DNA of 64,000 nucleotides from Luscinia megarhynchos (GCA_034336665.1 JAPFBE010000003.1:40336360-40400359), one strand, 5' to 3'. Shown: positions 13,286 to 28,200, counted from the stretch's first letter. The notes: a model not told the origin generated them from the sequence alone. Translations and numbers: made by a program.

Positions 13286-16200
13286 GGGCCCGGCAGCAGC
13301 CGCGGATCCCGGCGGAGCGGGGCCGCGGCGGTCCCGGCGGTCCCGGCGGAGCGGGCGGAGCGGGCCGGCCCAGCCGGGGCGGCGGGACGGGGCGCGCAGC
13401 CCAATCAGCACCGGCAGGGCCCGGCCCAGCCCCGGCCCCGCCCCGCCCCGCCCGGGGCGCCCGGAGCGAGACGAGCCCGACCCCGGGCGAACAGGCTGTC
13501 ACCTGTAATTTGGGTCGGATTCCCCTCGCCCGGCTGCTGCTCGTGCGGGGGTGGCGGCAGCGGGACAGGGGCGTCCTGAGCATCTCCTCCCCAGCTCCAG
13601 GTTTACATCTCTTTCCACATGCCCCCCTGCCGTCCTCCCCACAAACTGCCTGGCCAGGAGGGAGGCTTTGAGGAATACAGGTGTGCCGACCGTGAGTGCT
13701 CCGTATTCCTACACGGACCCAAGCTTCTGAAACGCATAACAGGGCTTTTTAATCCTCTGAATTCCAGCTGGCCCCTGGTATGACCCAGCCACAGGTGATA
13801 CAGCGTTTGATACCTGTTTTTTGCAATGTGAGGTGATGAACTTGGGATTTTCTGCCTCAGTTTTCATGCAGTGGCATTTCAAGCCTGCAACTCACAGGTG
13901 GAGAGTTATCCACAGTGGTTTCTCCTCTTGTTTGAAGCTGTTTACTTTCCACATCAATGGCAAATATACTACTGATGTGGAAAGTACACTGCCGGTCTTT
14001 ACTTTCCTCCTATTTATTTCAAAACTATTGTTACATTTTCTAAACCTTTTTGCCAGATGGGCAATCACTGGGGGATAAGAAGCCACATTTGCATCATAAT
14101 TCTTCTGATGAATGCTCTTTGGTTTTGCCGTGTGGTCACAAACCCGGATGTAATCACCTTACAGACCCATATTTAAAAAAAAAAAGGAGTACAAAAAAAA
14201 AAAAAAAAAAAAAAAAGAGATGAACCTCATAGTTGGGTGTACCTTTGGATGTGGGTCAGAGCTCAGTGGGAACAGAGTGTTTCTTGATCTGTTAATAGTC
14301 CAGCAGGAAAAAAGGGGGTCCACAGATGCATTTGCTGACACAGTGGCTCTCTGCCCGCTCTCTGCCTCCTTGGTACCCTCTGACTTTCAGGTGACGCACA
14401 GCAGCATTGGCAGGGAAGAGGGAGAGGGGAAAGCAGGAAGGAGGCTTGTTTGCACAGCAGCACTGGGCATGGGGCATGCTACAGCTCCATTCAGCCTCTG
14501 TGCCAAGATGCCTTCTCTCCCCAGGAGGGGAAAAACCAGGGTCATGAAGAAGGTGAGCCATGTGGTGTCAGGCTGTAGCCAGAGCTCACTTTGGAGCACT
14601 GAGATGACTGTAGATCCAAATCCCACCTCCATGATGTTATGATCAAGTTATTGTGGGGCATGGCAGCAGAAAGGGAAAAGGAAAGATTTTTTAATATTTC
14701 TCTCACCACAGCATTTTGAGATCTTGCAGATTGGAATTAGGTTGGTGGTGAGAACCAGACTCGCTTTAGCTTCAGGGAAAGGCTCTTCCTTTCATTTCCT
14801 GACACTATTTCTTCTGAGGATGTTTTATGTTACTAGTCCAGTTATTGCCATCTTTCTCATAATATCAGAGCAAGATGTTGCACTTATGATCTCATATTTG
14901 TTGATGTAAACCAAAAATAGCATAGTGCACAGCTGAGTGTTCATCCCAGGCTGAAGAGTAAGGGAAGTTGAAAGAGATACTCTTCTCCCATGACATTTTC
15001 TTCATGCTGGCTGGAATCTGCAGGGATAAGACATTGGAAAACATTCCTCTGGGAGGCTATGTTTTAATTTTTTAAGCTTCTTTCTCTTGTGCAACTGCAA
15101 GTCCCTTTACCATGAGCTTAACTCATGCATCTTCCAGTTTTCCAGGATACAGTGGTCTGTTTTCTCCCTGTTGATGTGGTAGGAACTTTAACATCCATAT
15201 GAAGACATTTTTGTATCTCCCTTCAACCTCTGTTTTCCTGCCACCATAGTTCTGGCACTGGGATTTGCTCACTTGGCTTTCTTCCTATGTGTAGTTTATG
15301 TAGTAGAGTGAAAGACTAGGCCTTTGTTTTGTTTTTTTTTTTTTTTTTTGTGTTGGATTGAGTTTTGAGGTTGTTTTTTTTTTTGTTCCTGTGTTTCGGG
15401 GCCAGTTATGACTTGGGAAGTTTTTTAAAGCTCCTCAGACCACTGTGGGACTGATTTATGTTTTCTTCTGCTCATAACTTGATCATGTCAATACAATAGC
15501 ACAATTTTGTGCTGGGTCATTTGACTGAGTATGGGGTTTATTCCCTTGGACTGGAGACCGGGTTTATTTCCTTGGACTTAAGAAAGGTGCTCTTTTTTAA
15601 AGGAAAAGAGCCCCTGTGGTTCATTTTTTGGTAAGTTTCATTGACTCTTGGGCATAAAAATGGCATTTAGGGGAGAAATATTAGTATGTGTTTAGAATAG
15701 GCTATTTCAGTTGGAAGGGACTTGTGCTGATCACCTAGTCCAGCTGCCTGACACTTCAGAACTGACCCAAAGTTAAACCATGTACTAAGGGTATATCTAA
15801 ATACCTCTTAAACACTTGCAGGCTTGAGGCATCAACCACCTCTCTAGTAAGCCTCTTCCAGGGTATGGCCATAGTCTCAGTAAAGAAGTGCTTCCCAATG
15901 TCCAGTCTGAACCTTCCCTGGTGCAGCTTTGAACCATTCCCACACATCCTATTGCTGATTCCTGGGAGAAGAGATCATCACATGTCTCCATCTTCCCCTC
16001 TTCAGGAAGCTGCAAAGAGCAATGAAATCACCCCTCAGTCTCCTTTTCTCCAAACTGGACAAGCCCAGAATACTCAGCCACTCCTCACAGGGCATAATTG
16101 TATGAAAACCCTGACTTAAATCCATTCCCCACATTCCCTTCATACACTGGGTGGGTGACCGTATCATAGAAGGATATGAAATTTGTTGAACAGGATTTTC

Positions 16201-19200
16201 CCTTTGTGAGCCCATGTTGACTGTGCCTGGGGATTGCATTGTTCTTTAAATGCCTTTTGACAGTACCCAGTGTGATCTTCTCTGCAATTTTTCCAGGAAC
16301 TGAAGTTAAACTAACAGGTCTGTAATTCCCTGGGTCTTCCCTCACATCCTTCTTGTAGATTGGAATAACACCGGCTAGCTTCCAGTCAGCAGAGACCAAC
16401 CCCAGGCTACTGAGGTTTTTGAACTACATGCATTTCACAAATCAGGTTGGAATATTAATTAAATAGTTGAATTTTTATAATGTGCCAACTTTTATTGTAT
16501 TGCCAAGTACAGAAGAATCCTTCAGAGATGATTTTGCTCCCAAGTCTGAAATACAGGATATTATGTTAGCTCTTACAGGCTCAAAATCACAAGTAATCAT
16601 TATTGCTGCATAAGTTAAACACCAGATGACAACAGCATTTGTTCTGCAGCCAGGATAGGCAGGCTAGGGTCGTCATGCCTTTGTCCTGGAGTAATTTTTC
16701 TTGTAATTTTACCATGCATAGGTTGGGCAACTTGAGACTCTTTCCTGGCTTTGCCATGTTATGATTTCCACAATGCCTGCAGCACTTGTGCAAAAGGAAA
16801 AAAGCCCCAACTTTATTTTTCTTAGGCTGAAGGACAGCTTCCTTGTTTGCTAGGATTTTCCTGACAATCTGAATATTGAAAAAATAAGGCAGACTTGTGG
16901 GGAACATACATAGGCTTATAAGACTGTCATCACCTGGGCTGGGTCAGATCTGTTGGCAGTGCTAGATCTGGGGAGGGCACCCCAAACTGGCTGGTGCATT
17001 AGAGGAGATTAACACAACAGTAGGTGAGGAGTTTGCACGGTGCTCTGCATTGTGCAGAACAAAGTGCCGCCTACAAAATGAGCAACCAGATCCTCTTCCT
17101 CAAAAGAGAGCAAACAAAGGAATGCTTCTGTCTCACCTAAAAAAAATACATCAGACTGGGAACATCAGTTAATAATCACCAGTCCTTGTGGGGGTTGCTA
17201 TCTTTGTTTTTCTTAAGTGGTGGGAAAAGAAATTAAATTAAATTACTGCACGTCTTTTGTAAACTGCCAGGACAAGAATGATTTTTAGCTATGCAGTTCA
17301 TATATTACATAACAAAAAGTAAAAAATTAATAGGAACTGACAAACCACAGCATTTTAAAGGAGTGAAAAATTGCATTCCACAAGCCAATAAACTTTCCCC
17401 TCTCCCTCTCTCTGTTCACTGCATTCGGACATTACCAACCTTGTTTCTTGACACTGTGATTAATGCATTGTTTCTTTCTTTTTTTTTTTTTTTTTCCAGC
17501 TTGCCTTAATTTTGTTGAAAAAGCCTGTGTTGTTCCCTGAAAGTTTGTAACACAATCTTTTAAAAATAGATATAACCTGTTTAACAAACTCAGCAGGAAA
17601 TGTGAAGAAGTGCATCTCCTACTTTCCTGGAGGTGCATTCCTCCTGGCCAACAGCACAGGTGCAGCTCTTGTCTGTCAGAAGTGGCCGCCACATCAAATT
17701 AAGTTTTGCTAAGCACAGGCAGTCTGCTGTGGAAAGGCAGGATAGATTTTAAGAACATGCAGCCCTATGTAATGCAATTGAGAAAGTGTGCAAAATTTTT
17801 GAAAGTTTTCAAAATCAAAGAATATTGTATCTAATGGGATTTAAAAGGATTTAACTGAGGTGGCAGGCAGAGAGGCAAATGGTTTTCCAGAGCAGTCGGT
17901 GTTCAGAAGTGATCCTTGCCAGTGAGCCATATAGACAAAGAAGCTGAGTCCTGACCAGTGTCTGAGTGGCAGGACAGTGTTTGGATATTCCCTGCAATGG
18001 GAAAGCTTTCCCACCGAGCATGTCCTCTGCCCTTATGTGTCACAGATGGTTTCTGCTGTTTACTGAGCACCTGGTAGATCTGGGCATGAGGAATCTGTCA
18101 TTTTTTACAGGCACCAGGATAGCTCCTAAGCAGAAGACACACAGAAGCAGGAGCTCACCCTCTGCGGGGAGCACAGCAACAGAACAAGGGGCACGAGTTG
18201 GAAGGCAGGAAATTCTCTCTAGGCATTAGAAGTAATTTTTTTACCAGGAGGATGGTCAAGCACTGGGGGACAGCTGCCCAGAGAGGCATCTCCCTCCTTG
18301 GAGGTGCTCAAGACTTAACCGGTCATGGCCCTGAACCAGCCCATCTGATTAGATGTGTTTTGGACTAGATGACCTCTGGAGGTCCCTCCTAACCTGCCTT
18401 TATTACCCTGTGATTTTGTTACCTTGCTGGAGCAGATAGAGTAGCACTGGGCTGCATTTGGCTTATTATCGCTCTAAGTGGCACCCAGGTGCACTAATGA
18501 TCACAGATTATATGTTATGCCCAGAACATGATTCCATGTGGTCCCTGCTACCCTGTTATTTAGCACACATGCTGAAATCTTCTTTTCACAGAAAGGTACA
18601 TTTCAGTTCATAACAGCTGTACATTTAACTACTTTTTCAGCTGTTTACACATAGGGAAATTTTTCCATGGTCATCTTGTTTTTTTATTTATTTTTTTTAG
18701 GATGCCTCTGGACATGCTAAAGAAAACCCCAAGTGGGGAACATGACACAGAGACCTTTAGCTCTGCCAGTGCTGTACCCTTCCTGAGACAGCAGAGCAGG
18801 GATGAGAAGAAGAGACGAGCTCCTGGAAAAGAGGGACTCATTTCCCGAGCGGATGCAGGAGCAAAGCTGTTCAGCATGTACTTCAGCTCACAGGGGCTGG
18901 GAGCAACTGGAGAGAGTGCTTGAGATGTGAGGTGACTGGTAAGGGCCCTGGGGGAGGCAGAAATAAGCTGCAGCAGAGCATGAGTGAGGGAGTGATAATT
19001 CACACCGTGCTCTTTACCTAGTCCTGCTTAGCCTGGCCCTCAACCCGCATTTGTCTCAGTTTTCAGTTTGAAGGAACGGGGAGACAGGTGAAGGTGGGTT
19101 TCTGCCCTATACCTTCCCACCAGCATCTCTATCTGCAAGGAAGCTCTTCCACTTGCCTTCCTCTGGTTCATCTCCCCAGTTCTCACAGGGGCTCCTTATT

Positions 19201-22200
19201 TACTCAGGGAATGGTTGTGCCATGAAGAGGGTGTTATGGTTTACTGTCCCACTGTTTGTCAAGCACCAGTTGTCCCAGCTGGTGGTATAGAAAGATTTAA
19301 TTTAACCAAGAACATGAAAACCACAACCTGGAGCAAAGCAGCTTCTGCAGTGTAATTAATCTGAGAGCAAACAGATTTGGATCAAAAAAGGTCATGGTGA
19401 CAAAGTAGAATTAAAGCTGTCTTAGATCAACATTCTCAAGCAATTCAGAAACAAAAGGAATAAGGAAATAATATATGAGAGATTCAAAATTCAATAAACC
19501 GTTTGTGGTTAGTGTGCATTTGATCCATCATCAATACTGCTCCTTTTGATCCTTCTGGTTTGATTTGGTTTCTGACGCCGTGTGTGTATTTTAAAGAGAA
19601 GTGGGTAAAACCTTCCAGTGAAAGGGGGGTGTTGCCTCCAGGTGTAGAGGCTCCTGGATAAAGAGGACAGATATAAAATCCAATTTAAATTTTCTGAGCT
19701 TAAGAAATCACAAGTAAAAGTGGCAGTAAAGAGATATGAAGAGAAGAAAACGTCTTAAAACATCAGCGTGTTTGTGCTGGGGGACATGATCAAGTTCCCC
19801 TTGTCTTCCCATCTACTGAGAGCAGTGCTTATTAAAAAATCAAATGGATCAAATGTACTTGGAAGTTTTTTAGTACCAAGCAACACTTCAGCTCATTTTT
19901 GTATGCAATCTGTATGCAGCACCATATTTTCCTATTTCTTCAGTGCAGTGTTCAGCTAGCCTCCACGCTGACTCTTGAGGAAACAGTCCACTACTGCATG
20001 TAGTAAATGAAGCAGTATATTACCAAGGAGAAAATTCATTTGGACTGCTTATTTTTGCTGGGTCACAGTCCAGAGTAGCCAGCAAGGCATTTGCCAAGGG
20101 CAGGACATAATGTGCTTTGCCTGTTATGTTAATGCTTTCATGGTCCCATACGGAAAGTATTTTTTTTCATTACATTGTAGTAGTTCTACCTGGCCATTGC
20201 CCTTGCAAAGAAAGAAAGCCTTTCCAGTGATAATAGGGATTCAGGTATGCACTGTGGGGTTTTCTTCTGTTTTCCTCTCTGTTTTCCTCTTTGTTCAAGT
20301 GTCTTTCCTCAACTGATTATTTAATTCAGTGGCTCATTTACATGTTCATCACAACTTTTTAATTCATTTTAATTGCAAACCAGGTGAAGAAGGGTGGAAT
20401 CACTTTTGAAAATTCAGTATTAAAACTATATAAAATCTCTTTTTTAGTATCAGGAATGCATTTTATCTTTTAGAATTGACTTAAATTGCAGTTTGCAAGG
20501 AGAGTTTGCAGCACTGGATGGTGCCCCATGCTGATGGTGGGAAACTGAACATGTTTCTGATTTTGATGGTATTATGTGGACTTTAAAATTCCACTGCACT
20601 TTTTGTTTTTGAAAAAGTTGTGTAGCCGGAGACAGTGAGATAATGCACAAATCTCTTTATTTGGTACTAGCTCTGGGAAAGTTCTGTTTCCTTTTCTTTT
20701 CCAATGTTTGGTGTAGTTATTTTATGTACATGGGAATCAGAAAATCAACAGCAAATTCACGTTTCAGATGTCTCTGAGTGACAAATTGGTGGATTTTGAT
20801 TGTAAATTGCTTGACAAATGCCAGCAAAAGAAAAATGCCAGTGGATGCCAAACATTGAGACTGGAGACACCAGTGTGTTTGGTTTTCTTTAACAACTGCT
20901 CTTTTTTTTTTCTACTGGATGGTGCACTACTGACAAAAATTGCTTTCAGTGATACCTGAGGATTAAGGATTTATTTGGAAAGATGGCCCAGAGCATTTTG
21001 TTCATGTGGTATTCTGGGAACTGTTAACTTTTCTAAATACATACAAGAAAAACCTGCTTTTGTAAGAGAGAGTTAGGACGTGGCATGCAAAAGCTACAGG
21101 CTTGCTGCATCCACTAGAGAACTGGACACAAATGTTAAAATTTAGCTGGGGGAAGTGTTTGTGTAATCACTAAGTATACTGTTGGTGTGAAGTTCTGTGC
21201 TTTAGTATGAAATGCAAAACATAATAATGCATGAAATTTTATTGCCAGCCAAAAATCCCACCCTACCTTCTCCAGTCCTGTTAAATACAGAACATCTCTG
21301 GAAAGTGTGCAGTTTTATGGGAGGAATTTTCCTGCCTGTAAAGGAAATCTAGAGACATGGGCTGTAGGACACCAGCTCACAGATGCCTGTGTGCAGGCTG
21401 GTCAATGACTGGAGCCGTGTGGAGCTGCAGCTCTGTGCCAACCATTGTCCTCACCTCACCTTCCAGGGACACGTCATACGCCTTGAGCTGTGAAAATATT
21501 GATTTTGGGATCATGTGCCTGAGCAAGTTTCCATTTTCTTCCCATCCCAAGCAGGATCTAAGCTCAAGCTGGGGATCCTCTTTGAGCAGGTATGCCCTGG
21601 AGGTTGCTCCAAGCCCTTTGCCTACCTATTCTTTGCAGGAGGTTTTATCTACCTTGGCCACAACTGTTCTCCAACTCTGGCAGCACAAGCCCCAGTACTG
21701 GATATTTCTGCAGGCTGAGGATGGCTTAAGCATGACCAAAAGCACAAGTGCCTCTCTCCTGCCTTCAGGCTCTCTCTATGTCAACCCACCACTCCTGTGG
21801 GAATGATGGGCTGCCAGCCTCAGGCACAGGTCACTCCCCAGCTCTGCACAGGGTGACCAGAGAAATGGAAGACATGGTGGGTTTTGAGGACTGAGTTTAA
21901 AGGCAAACCACAGTTAAATCAAAGGGAAAGTGCAATTCTCCCCTGTGTTGTCAGAAGTTAATTCTTGTGCTTTTCCAGCAAATCTCATGCCTGGAGAATT
22001 GACTGAACCACCCCTGCTCGCCCACTCCAGCAGCCCAATATTGTCCTGGGTTCTTCAAGGCCTTCCACCTGACTTGTACACATTGGCTGCCTGTGCTCAC
22101 CCCACTGAATCACAGCATGAGTGGCTCAGCAGATGGGCATCTCAGGTGTGACGTCCTCATCCCTGTGCCCCTCTCACGTCTTCAGCAGTGGCTCCCACAG

Positions 22201-25200
22201 CGAGTGTCTTGTGCAAGCAGAAAGTGCCCAGCTGCCCCGAGAACCTCACAAGCACTGATGTGTTTCTTGGCTTTTGGCAGGGAGCAGCGGCATCCTTGGA
22301 TGCGTGCCTGTCAGCTGACAGGCTCCTTGCCCAGATGCATTTCAGTGATTAACCTGCTGCCTCTGTCTGTCAGCTTAGGGGTTTCTATGCCACAAGAGAG
22401 AAGACAGGAAGGTTAGATTTGCTTGAACTCCCTGGGACTGGTATGATGTCCCAAGAGTGGGCATCCTTCTGGATGTTCAGCTCAATATCTACCACGTGGT
22501 TGGAGCTATGCAGAGCACTGTAAATAAGGCATGTAACAGCTTGTGTTGCAGATTTGCTCTCCAAACAGGGCTTGGAGAAGCCAAGGGGCTCTGTTTTCCA
22601 AGGCAGGACTGTAAGAGGTCGCTCTCCTGTTTGTGCTGCCCCTGAACTCAACGTCTCTTCTGTGAGACATTTCTCAGCACACTGTTGGCTTGTGGGAATG
22701 GCCCCTGCCAAGTTCTTCAGGCATGGAGTAGGTCGTTCCCTTCTCATTTGTAAAGTGTTATGGTTAATTTCTAATCAGAAGTGCCTTTGAACTTCTGAAC
22801 TTTGAACTCAGTGAAGGAAGCTTTCCCTTAAGTACATCAAAGCTTGTCGCTGTGCTTAGGGGAAAGATTTATGCCACAAACTCATCATGCCAAGAAATTA
22901 TCACAAGTCCTTTATGTGGCACAGGCATCATCTGATATATTAATATGCACAAGTAAATACAATAAAGCCATTAGGCTAGGATGCATGCCCCTGAGACCAG
23001 AATTTGCTCTGCAGGTTTTCAAACAGGCTGAAATACCAGCCACGGATCTTTCACAAAGAAAATCTCTCATGTATTAGAACACAGCAAACAAGGGCACTCA
23101 TGTACATATTTAATAATTTATATTGAAAGGATGTGATACAAATAATTTTATATATCCCTGCCTGATACGATGCCTCAGAAGAGATCAGGATCTCATCAAA
23201 TCTATTATTTCTTAGATATTGGACAAAAATTATTTGGCAACACCCCTCACTAATCACAGTTTCATGTTTTCTTTATAACATTAAACACATACACATCTCC
23301 ATAAGTAAGCATTACCACTACAAACTGATGAAACCATTTCATAAAATAGCAAGAGAGAAATAATGTTTTAGGATAAGTAGAGGAGAGTAAAATAACTGAG
23401 CACACATACTATCCCTCCCTTTAGCAGATGAAAATGTTCTTTTCCCTTTGCTTACAGAAATCTAAAATAGGACACTACAAGCGGTATCTACAACAGGGCC
23501 TCCCTTTATCCACAGAATTTCTTCTGCAATAGATATTCTTACATACTACTGTATACTACTGTATATCCCTAGGATAATTAATTACTAGAAGTGGGATGGG
23601 TGTGAATAATTACAATTATTCATTAGCATTATCAGTTATTATCTAGATTTACTTGCAAAACAGAAAGGTACTTCCTTTGTAATTCCTTTGTAGCTTTGCT
23701 TTGCAGGCCTAAAAACACCCACCAGGACAATCATTTCATTAGGATTTTGCTTTTCATCCTTTCTTTTTTTCCTTCTACACTGTCTGGGTTTAGAACTTGC
23801 TTTAGTGTGTAATCCCATGACAGAAGAGTTCCCAAATGAGCTGGTTGTGAATTGCAGGTCACTATCGATCATCAGCTCCACTCAAACAGCAGTTTACAAC
23901 AAAGTATGGCATTCTGTGTTGGTTTGTTTGTGCAACAGCTGAGCTTTTTGCAAGAGGGAAGTAAAGTACTTGAGTCATGCCCATTTGTTTTTGATAGGGT
24001 TGCAGTAGCCTTGAACTGAGAGCTGTTTCTGAGGTTTTTTCCCTGATGATTTCCAGCATTTGATGCTGCTTTCACTGTTTTTCTTGTTGTATGGCAGCAG
24101 TCACGCCTGGCGAGACAAGCCATCTCAAGCCCTTCCTGATCCTCAGATGAGCACTGAGGATAGTGTTCAGCATTTCTGTGGGCATGCTCTGTACTGTTGT
24201 AACACAACACTTTTCACTTTAGTGTTCCATCACCTTCCGTGACTTGGCTCTATTGTCCCAATATATTTGCAAGCTTGGGAATACCCAGAGTTATGATGGT
24301 GGCCCTGTACAATCACCCTCTCATGTGATTAATTTTGGAGTAATTTGTACTCATCAGTAGAGCTTGCCTGATTTTCTATTGGAAGGATGAAATTGCCAGG
24401 TCATGTCAATGAGCTCTAGTCCTGTTCTGCCTGGTGTCTCCCTTCAGAACAGCCAGATACTGGTTCACACAATTATTTCTACACTGTGCATCCAGAGACT
24501 TGCAGTCTTATTTACATGAAGTCTGCTGATGACCAGCTCCCTAAATAGCTCACATAAAAAACTAACTGCCAGTAGTACTTTCTTCACAAGGAGAATACAA
24601 GGGGTGGGTACCAATCTGTTCTCTCTCATGACCAGTGACAGGACCCAAAGGAACAGCCTGAAGCTGAGTCAGGGGAGGTTTGGGTTGGATATCAGGAAAA
24701 GGTTCTTTACACCCAGGGTTGGTTGGGCACTGCAACAGGCTCCCCAGGAAAGTGGTCACAGAACCAGCCTGACAGAGCTCAAGAAGGATTTGGACAGTGC
24801 TCTCAGGCACATGGTGTGACTCTTGGGGATGATGCTGTACAGGGCCAGGAGTTGGACTTGATGATCCTGATGGGTCCCCTCCAAGCCAGAATATTCTATG
24901 ATTCTATGATTCTATGATTCTATGATTCCATGATTCTATATGATTCTATGATTCTATGATTCCATGATTATGAGCTCAATCCTGGTGGCTTTTATTATTA
25001 TTATTATGGAAACAGTGAAGGATCAACACCAGAAGAGGCAAGTCAATATTGGAGTATTTTATTGAAGGTGTTAAGCAGCTGTAAATGCTGTTTCTCCAGC
25101 TCCTAAACCACTTTCTGATGCCCATGTCAGAAAGGATCTCTAAATGGTGATGGTAAGGGTTGACATTGCCTTATGTATTAGTATGCTAATGTACTTTTTT

Positions 25201-28200
25201 TTAGACTCTCGCTGCTTCTTAAATTAAGACAATTATATTATATTAAGACTATTATATTTGCTATCCCTGCCTGCTGGGGATAAAATGTACAGCTAGAAAT
25301 GTGACACTGGCTTTGCACCTGAGCATGCAGACACCTTAAGTGAAGAGTTTTTGTGGTGACTGTTTCATATATGCTTAGGGGGCAGGGTTACATCTCTGAG
25401 CTGAAAGCAACTTTGTGAGTGCATAAATCACAGAACTGTGCTTGAAGATTGTATCATATCAAGTGGAGGTGGTACAATCTCCACATCATTTGCATCTTTG
25501 AAATTAGCCATTATTTTGAATAATGATACATGCTTGTTCATTTTCATGTGAACAGTTATGAGGAAAACTTAGAAAGAAGGATTTACTTCAAGCTTTCAAA
25601 CTCTTCCTCAAGATACACTGGTCTGTGAAGTTTAAAGATGACTAAGGCCATGTGAAGTGGTAACAGGGATTGATGATACTTGAATAAAGTAAATTATGGA
25701 TCTGTGTGACAGCTGCCATCAGTAACAATGTGGTCTAACCACAGTGACACCTCTCTTCCTCTCCCTTCCCTTGCCAGCCAAGACTTCTTCTGTCCTCTGC
25801 AAATGACCCTTCATTCTGCTCTGTATTGCAACATTGATGATAGCTACAGAAAGTAATCAGAACTTCCCACAGGTTCATTTACATTTGAAGTGAAAATGAT
25901 GCAATATGACAAGTGGTGTTTGGCAATAAGCATATTATAGGTAACCCACACTGTCACTGTTGAGCATTTCCTGGCAAATGCAAGAGGTGGGATTCTGTTT
26001 AACTTGGTTGGCCGAAGCACAGATGTCCACATCTGGGCTAGTCATCAGAGCTTCATGCACCATAGCCAAAAGAGTCTGCAGAGTTACTTAGCTGATAAAT
26101 ACAGAGTGAAATGGGAGAACTGTGTTCCTGAGTGCCTAATTCATTTTATTGACTGTAAAAGAAAGCAAAATGGACAGATTCTTATGGAGTCATCTATATT
26201 ACATCATGGGATGAGATGTTTTACTGTCAAATGTTTTAATGTCAAATCCTGTATTTACAAACGGAGATAGAAACAGTTTGAAAAGATTTTGTCATTCACA
26301 AATATGGGCTGGCAGGAACGTAGTGCTTTTGTATTGCTGGAGATGAATTTTGCACCCTCTACTGGAAAATACGTTTGGTGCATATAAAACATGGAATAGG
26401 AACATAGATACAGTGAAGCCCTCTCCTCACTGACCTAGAGCAGAATTGTTAAATGCTGACCATTCTTAATTTCTGATCACTTACAGGTACTGGCACACAT
26501 GCCTCCTGATTTGTGAATTTACCTGCTGCTGAAGTTAATAACCAGACTGTGGCCTCTCTTGAAATATGATTTCCAAGTGAATGCACTGAAGCTCAAGGAT
26601 AATAAAGATTTTTATTATTTTTAAAATTTCCGTTGGTGTTTATTCACCTGGAAAATCCAGAGCAGAAAACAACATGGAAAGCTTGAACAGAAGCTCAACT
26701 ATGGCAGTTTTGTAGTGACATTGTTCGATTAGAGTCAAAATCTGTGCAGCTCTGAGTTGGCAATCAGATCCTCTACCCATTCATAGGAAAGCAAGCAGCA
26801 ATTATTATTTCACTTGTGAGAAGAAAAAGCTCTTTTCAGAGTTACATCACACACCTTATCTCCCTGAACAAGCAAATGTGGCAGGCGGATAATGCCAGCG
26901 AAAGAAACGGTTGCACCTAGAGAGTCTGACCTTGGAAGAACAGTGATTTCAGCTATCAAAAAAGAGAGAGCTGATAGTTTGCCCTCTAAATGAGAGGTTC
27001 ATTGTCTGAAACTTGAAATGTGTGAAAAGGGGCATGAAAGGAGTGTGGACAGCTTTCCAGGTGGGATGTGCGCATTCCTGTCTCTGAGTTGTCTCACCCA
27101 ATTCAGCTGAATGACACTTCTTCCAATCTTCTAATTTAAGCAGGATACAGTAAAATGGAGCATATAGCCACCGGAGTCTGATGTAATGAGTCTGTACACT
27201 CTTAGCAGAAGTGTTTGCAGGGAATCTGCTTTCCACTGATATGACATGGTCACATGCTGGAGGTGTGTGATCACTCAGAATCTCAGTGGATGCTGGCTAG
27301 GTTCGGTAAGTGAATAGCAAATAAAACACTTAATCAGATGGATTTACTGTGTTAAAATTGCAAAGACCACAAACTACTCTTTACACTGCTGATGACCCTG
27401 GTCATAACATCTTTGGCAGAGTCTTAGCCAGTGGTGTGAAAAGGATCTCCAGAATAATCAGTTCCCTCCAGGCATTCTGAGCCTCAGAAAGAAAAGGCAC
27501 TTTGCCAGGAACAAGAAATGAGATCTGTTTTGTGAAATGAGCTGTTCTTCAGGCCAGTTCTCCTCCCCAGCTTGGATAAGGCAGGATCAAGTCAGACATG
27601 GTACTGACAGCTCGCCTTGCTTTGCTGAGCTGTCAGGTATTACCTTTGCTAACTGTTTTTTAAAAGGGAGGAGCAATGGGGCAGCACAGGAATATGAAAA
27701 TATGTAGACCCACTTCTTCTGGCAAAAAGGACTAACACTGGAATATATATAAACATTCAGTGTCCAACCCTTTTGCCATTGCACAAAGCTCTTTTACCCA
27801 CAACTACACAGAAATTACTATAGATATGCTCAAAGTTTTTGCATCAGTAAAAATCTGGGGTCAGCAGCTTCTGCTCAGTACTGGGTAATACAGCAACAGC
27901 CATGTGTGATGGACTGAGTTCTGTAGGAAGTTCCACTAGACCCCACTATCCTCAGAAGCATCATTTGTTCCCCTGAAATGGAGAGCTTGCAGATCTGGCT
28001 GTGCTCCACACCAAGGGAGCCTTGGCTGCTCCCCACTCCCAGCCATGCCTGTATAATTTAGTGGTGGGTCCCATCTCCTGCCAGCTTGAAAGGCAGCATG
28101 GCTTCCTGCACTCTAGCTGATCTTGGAATGAAATTAATTTTGCTACTGGGATCTTGCAGCAACAGGGCCTGTAGGCTTTCTAAGGATGGGAAAAATCTGT

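Larger units (their letters stand above)
12905..13600. promoter_or_regulatory. CLDN10: CpG island over CLDN10 exon 1b
   Basis: Very GC-rich and dense in CG dinucleotides, sharply bounded by AT-rich DNA on both sides. It spans exon 1b, its donor side and the upstream promoter. This is typical of a vertebrate promoter island. Confidence 0.9.

Noticed and set aside
13286..13411. In-frame open extension of 42 codons upstream of the claudin-10b start
   Set aside because: The frame is open but contains no ATG; the apparent start at 13,411 is GTG and overlaps the CCAAT box, so it is likely promoter rather than transcript. M-A-S-T is the conserved start.
12870..13583. Long open frames (up to 237 codons) on both strands around exon 1b
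   Set aside because: They arise from high GC and lack of stop codons in the CpG island. Only the claudin frame has conserved motifs and splice sites.
21357..21806. 149-codon open frame in intron 1a
   Set aside because: No recognisable domain, signal or splice structure; length is within chance for 64 kb of six frames.
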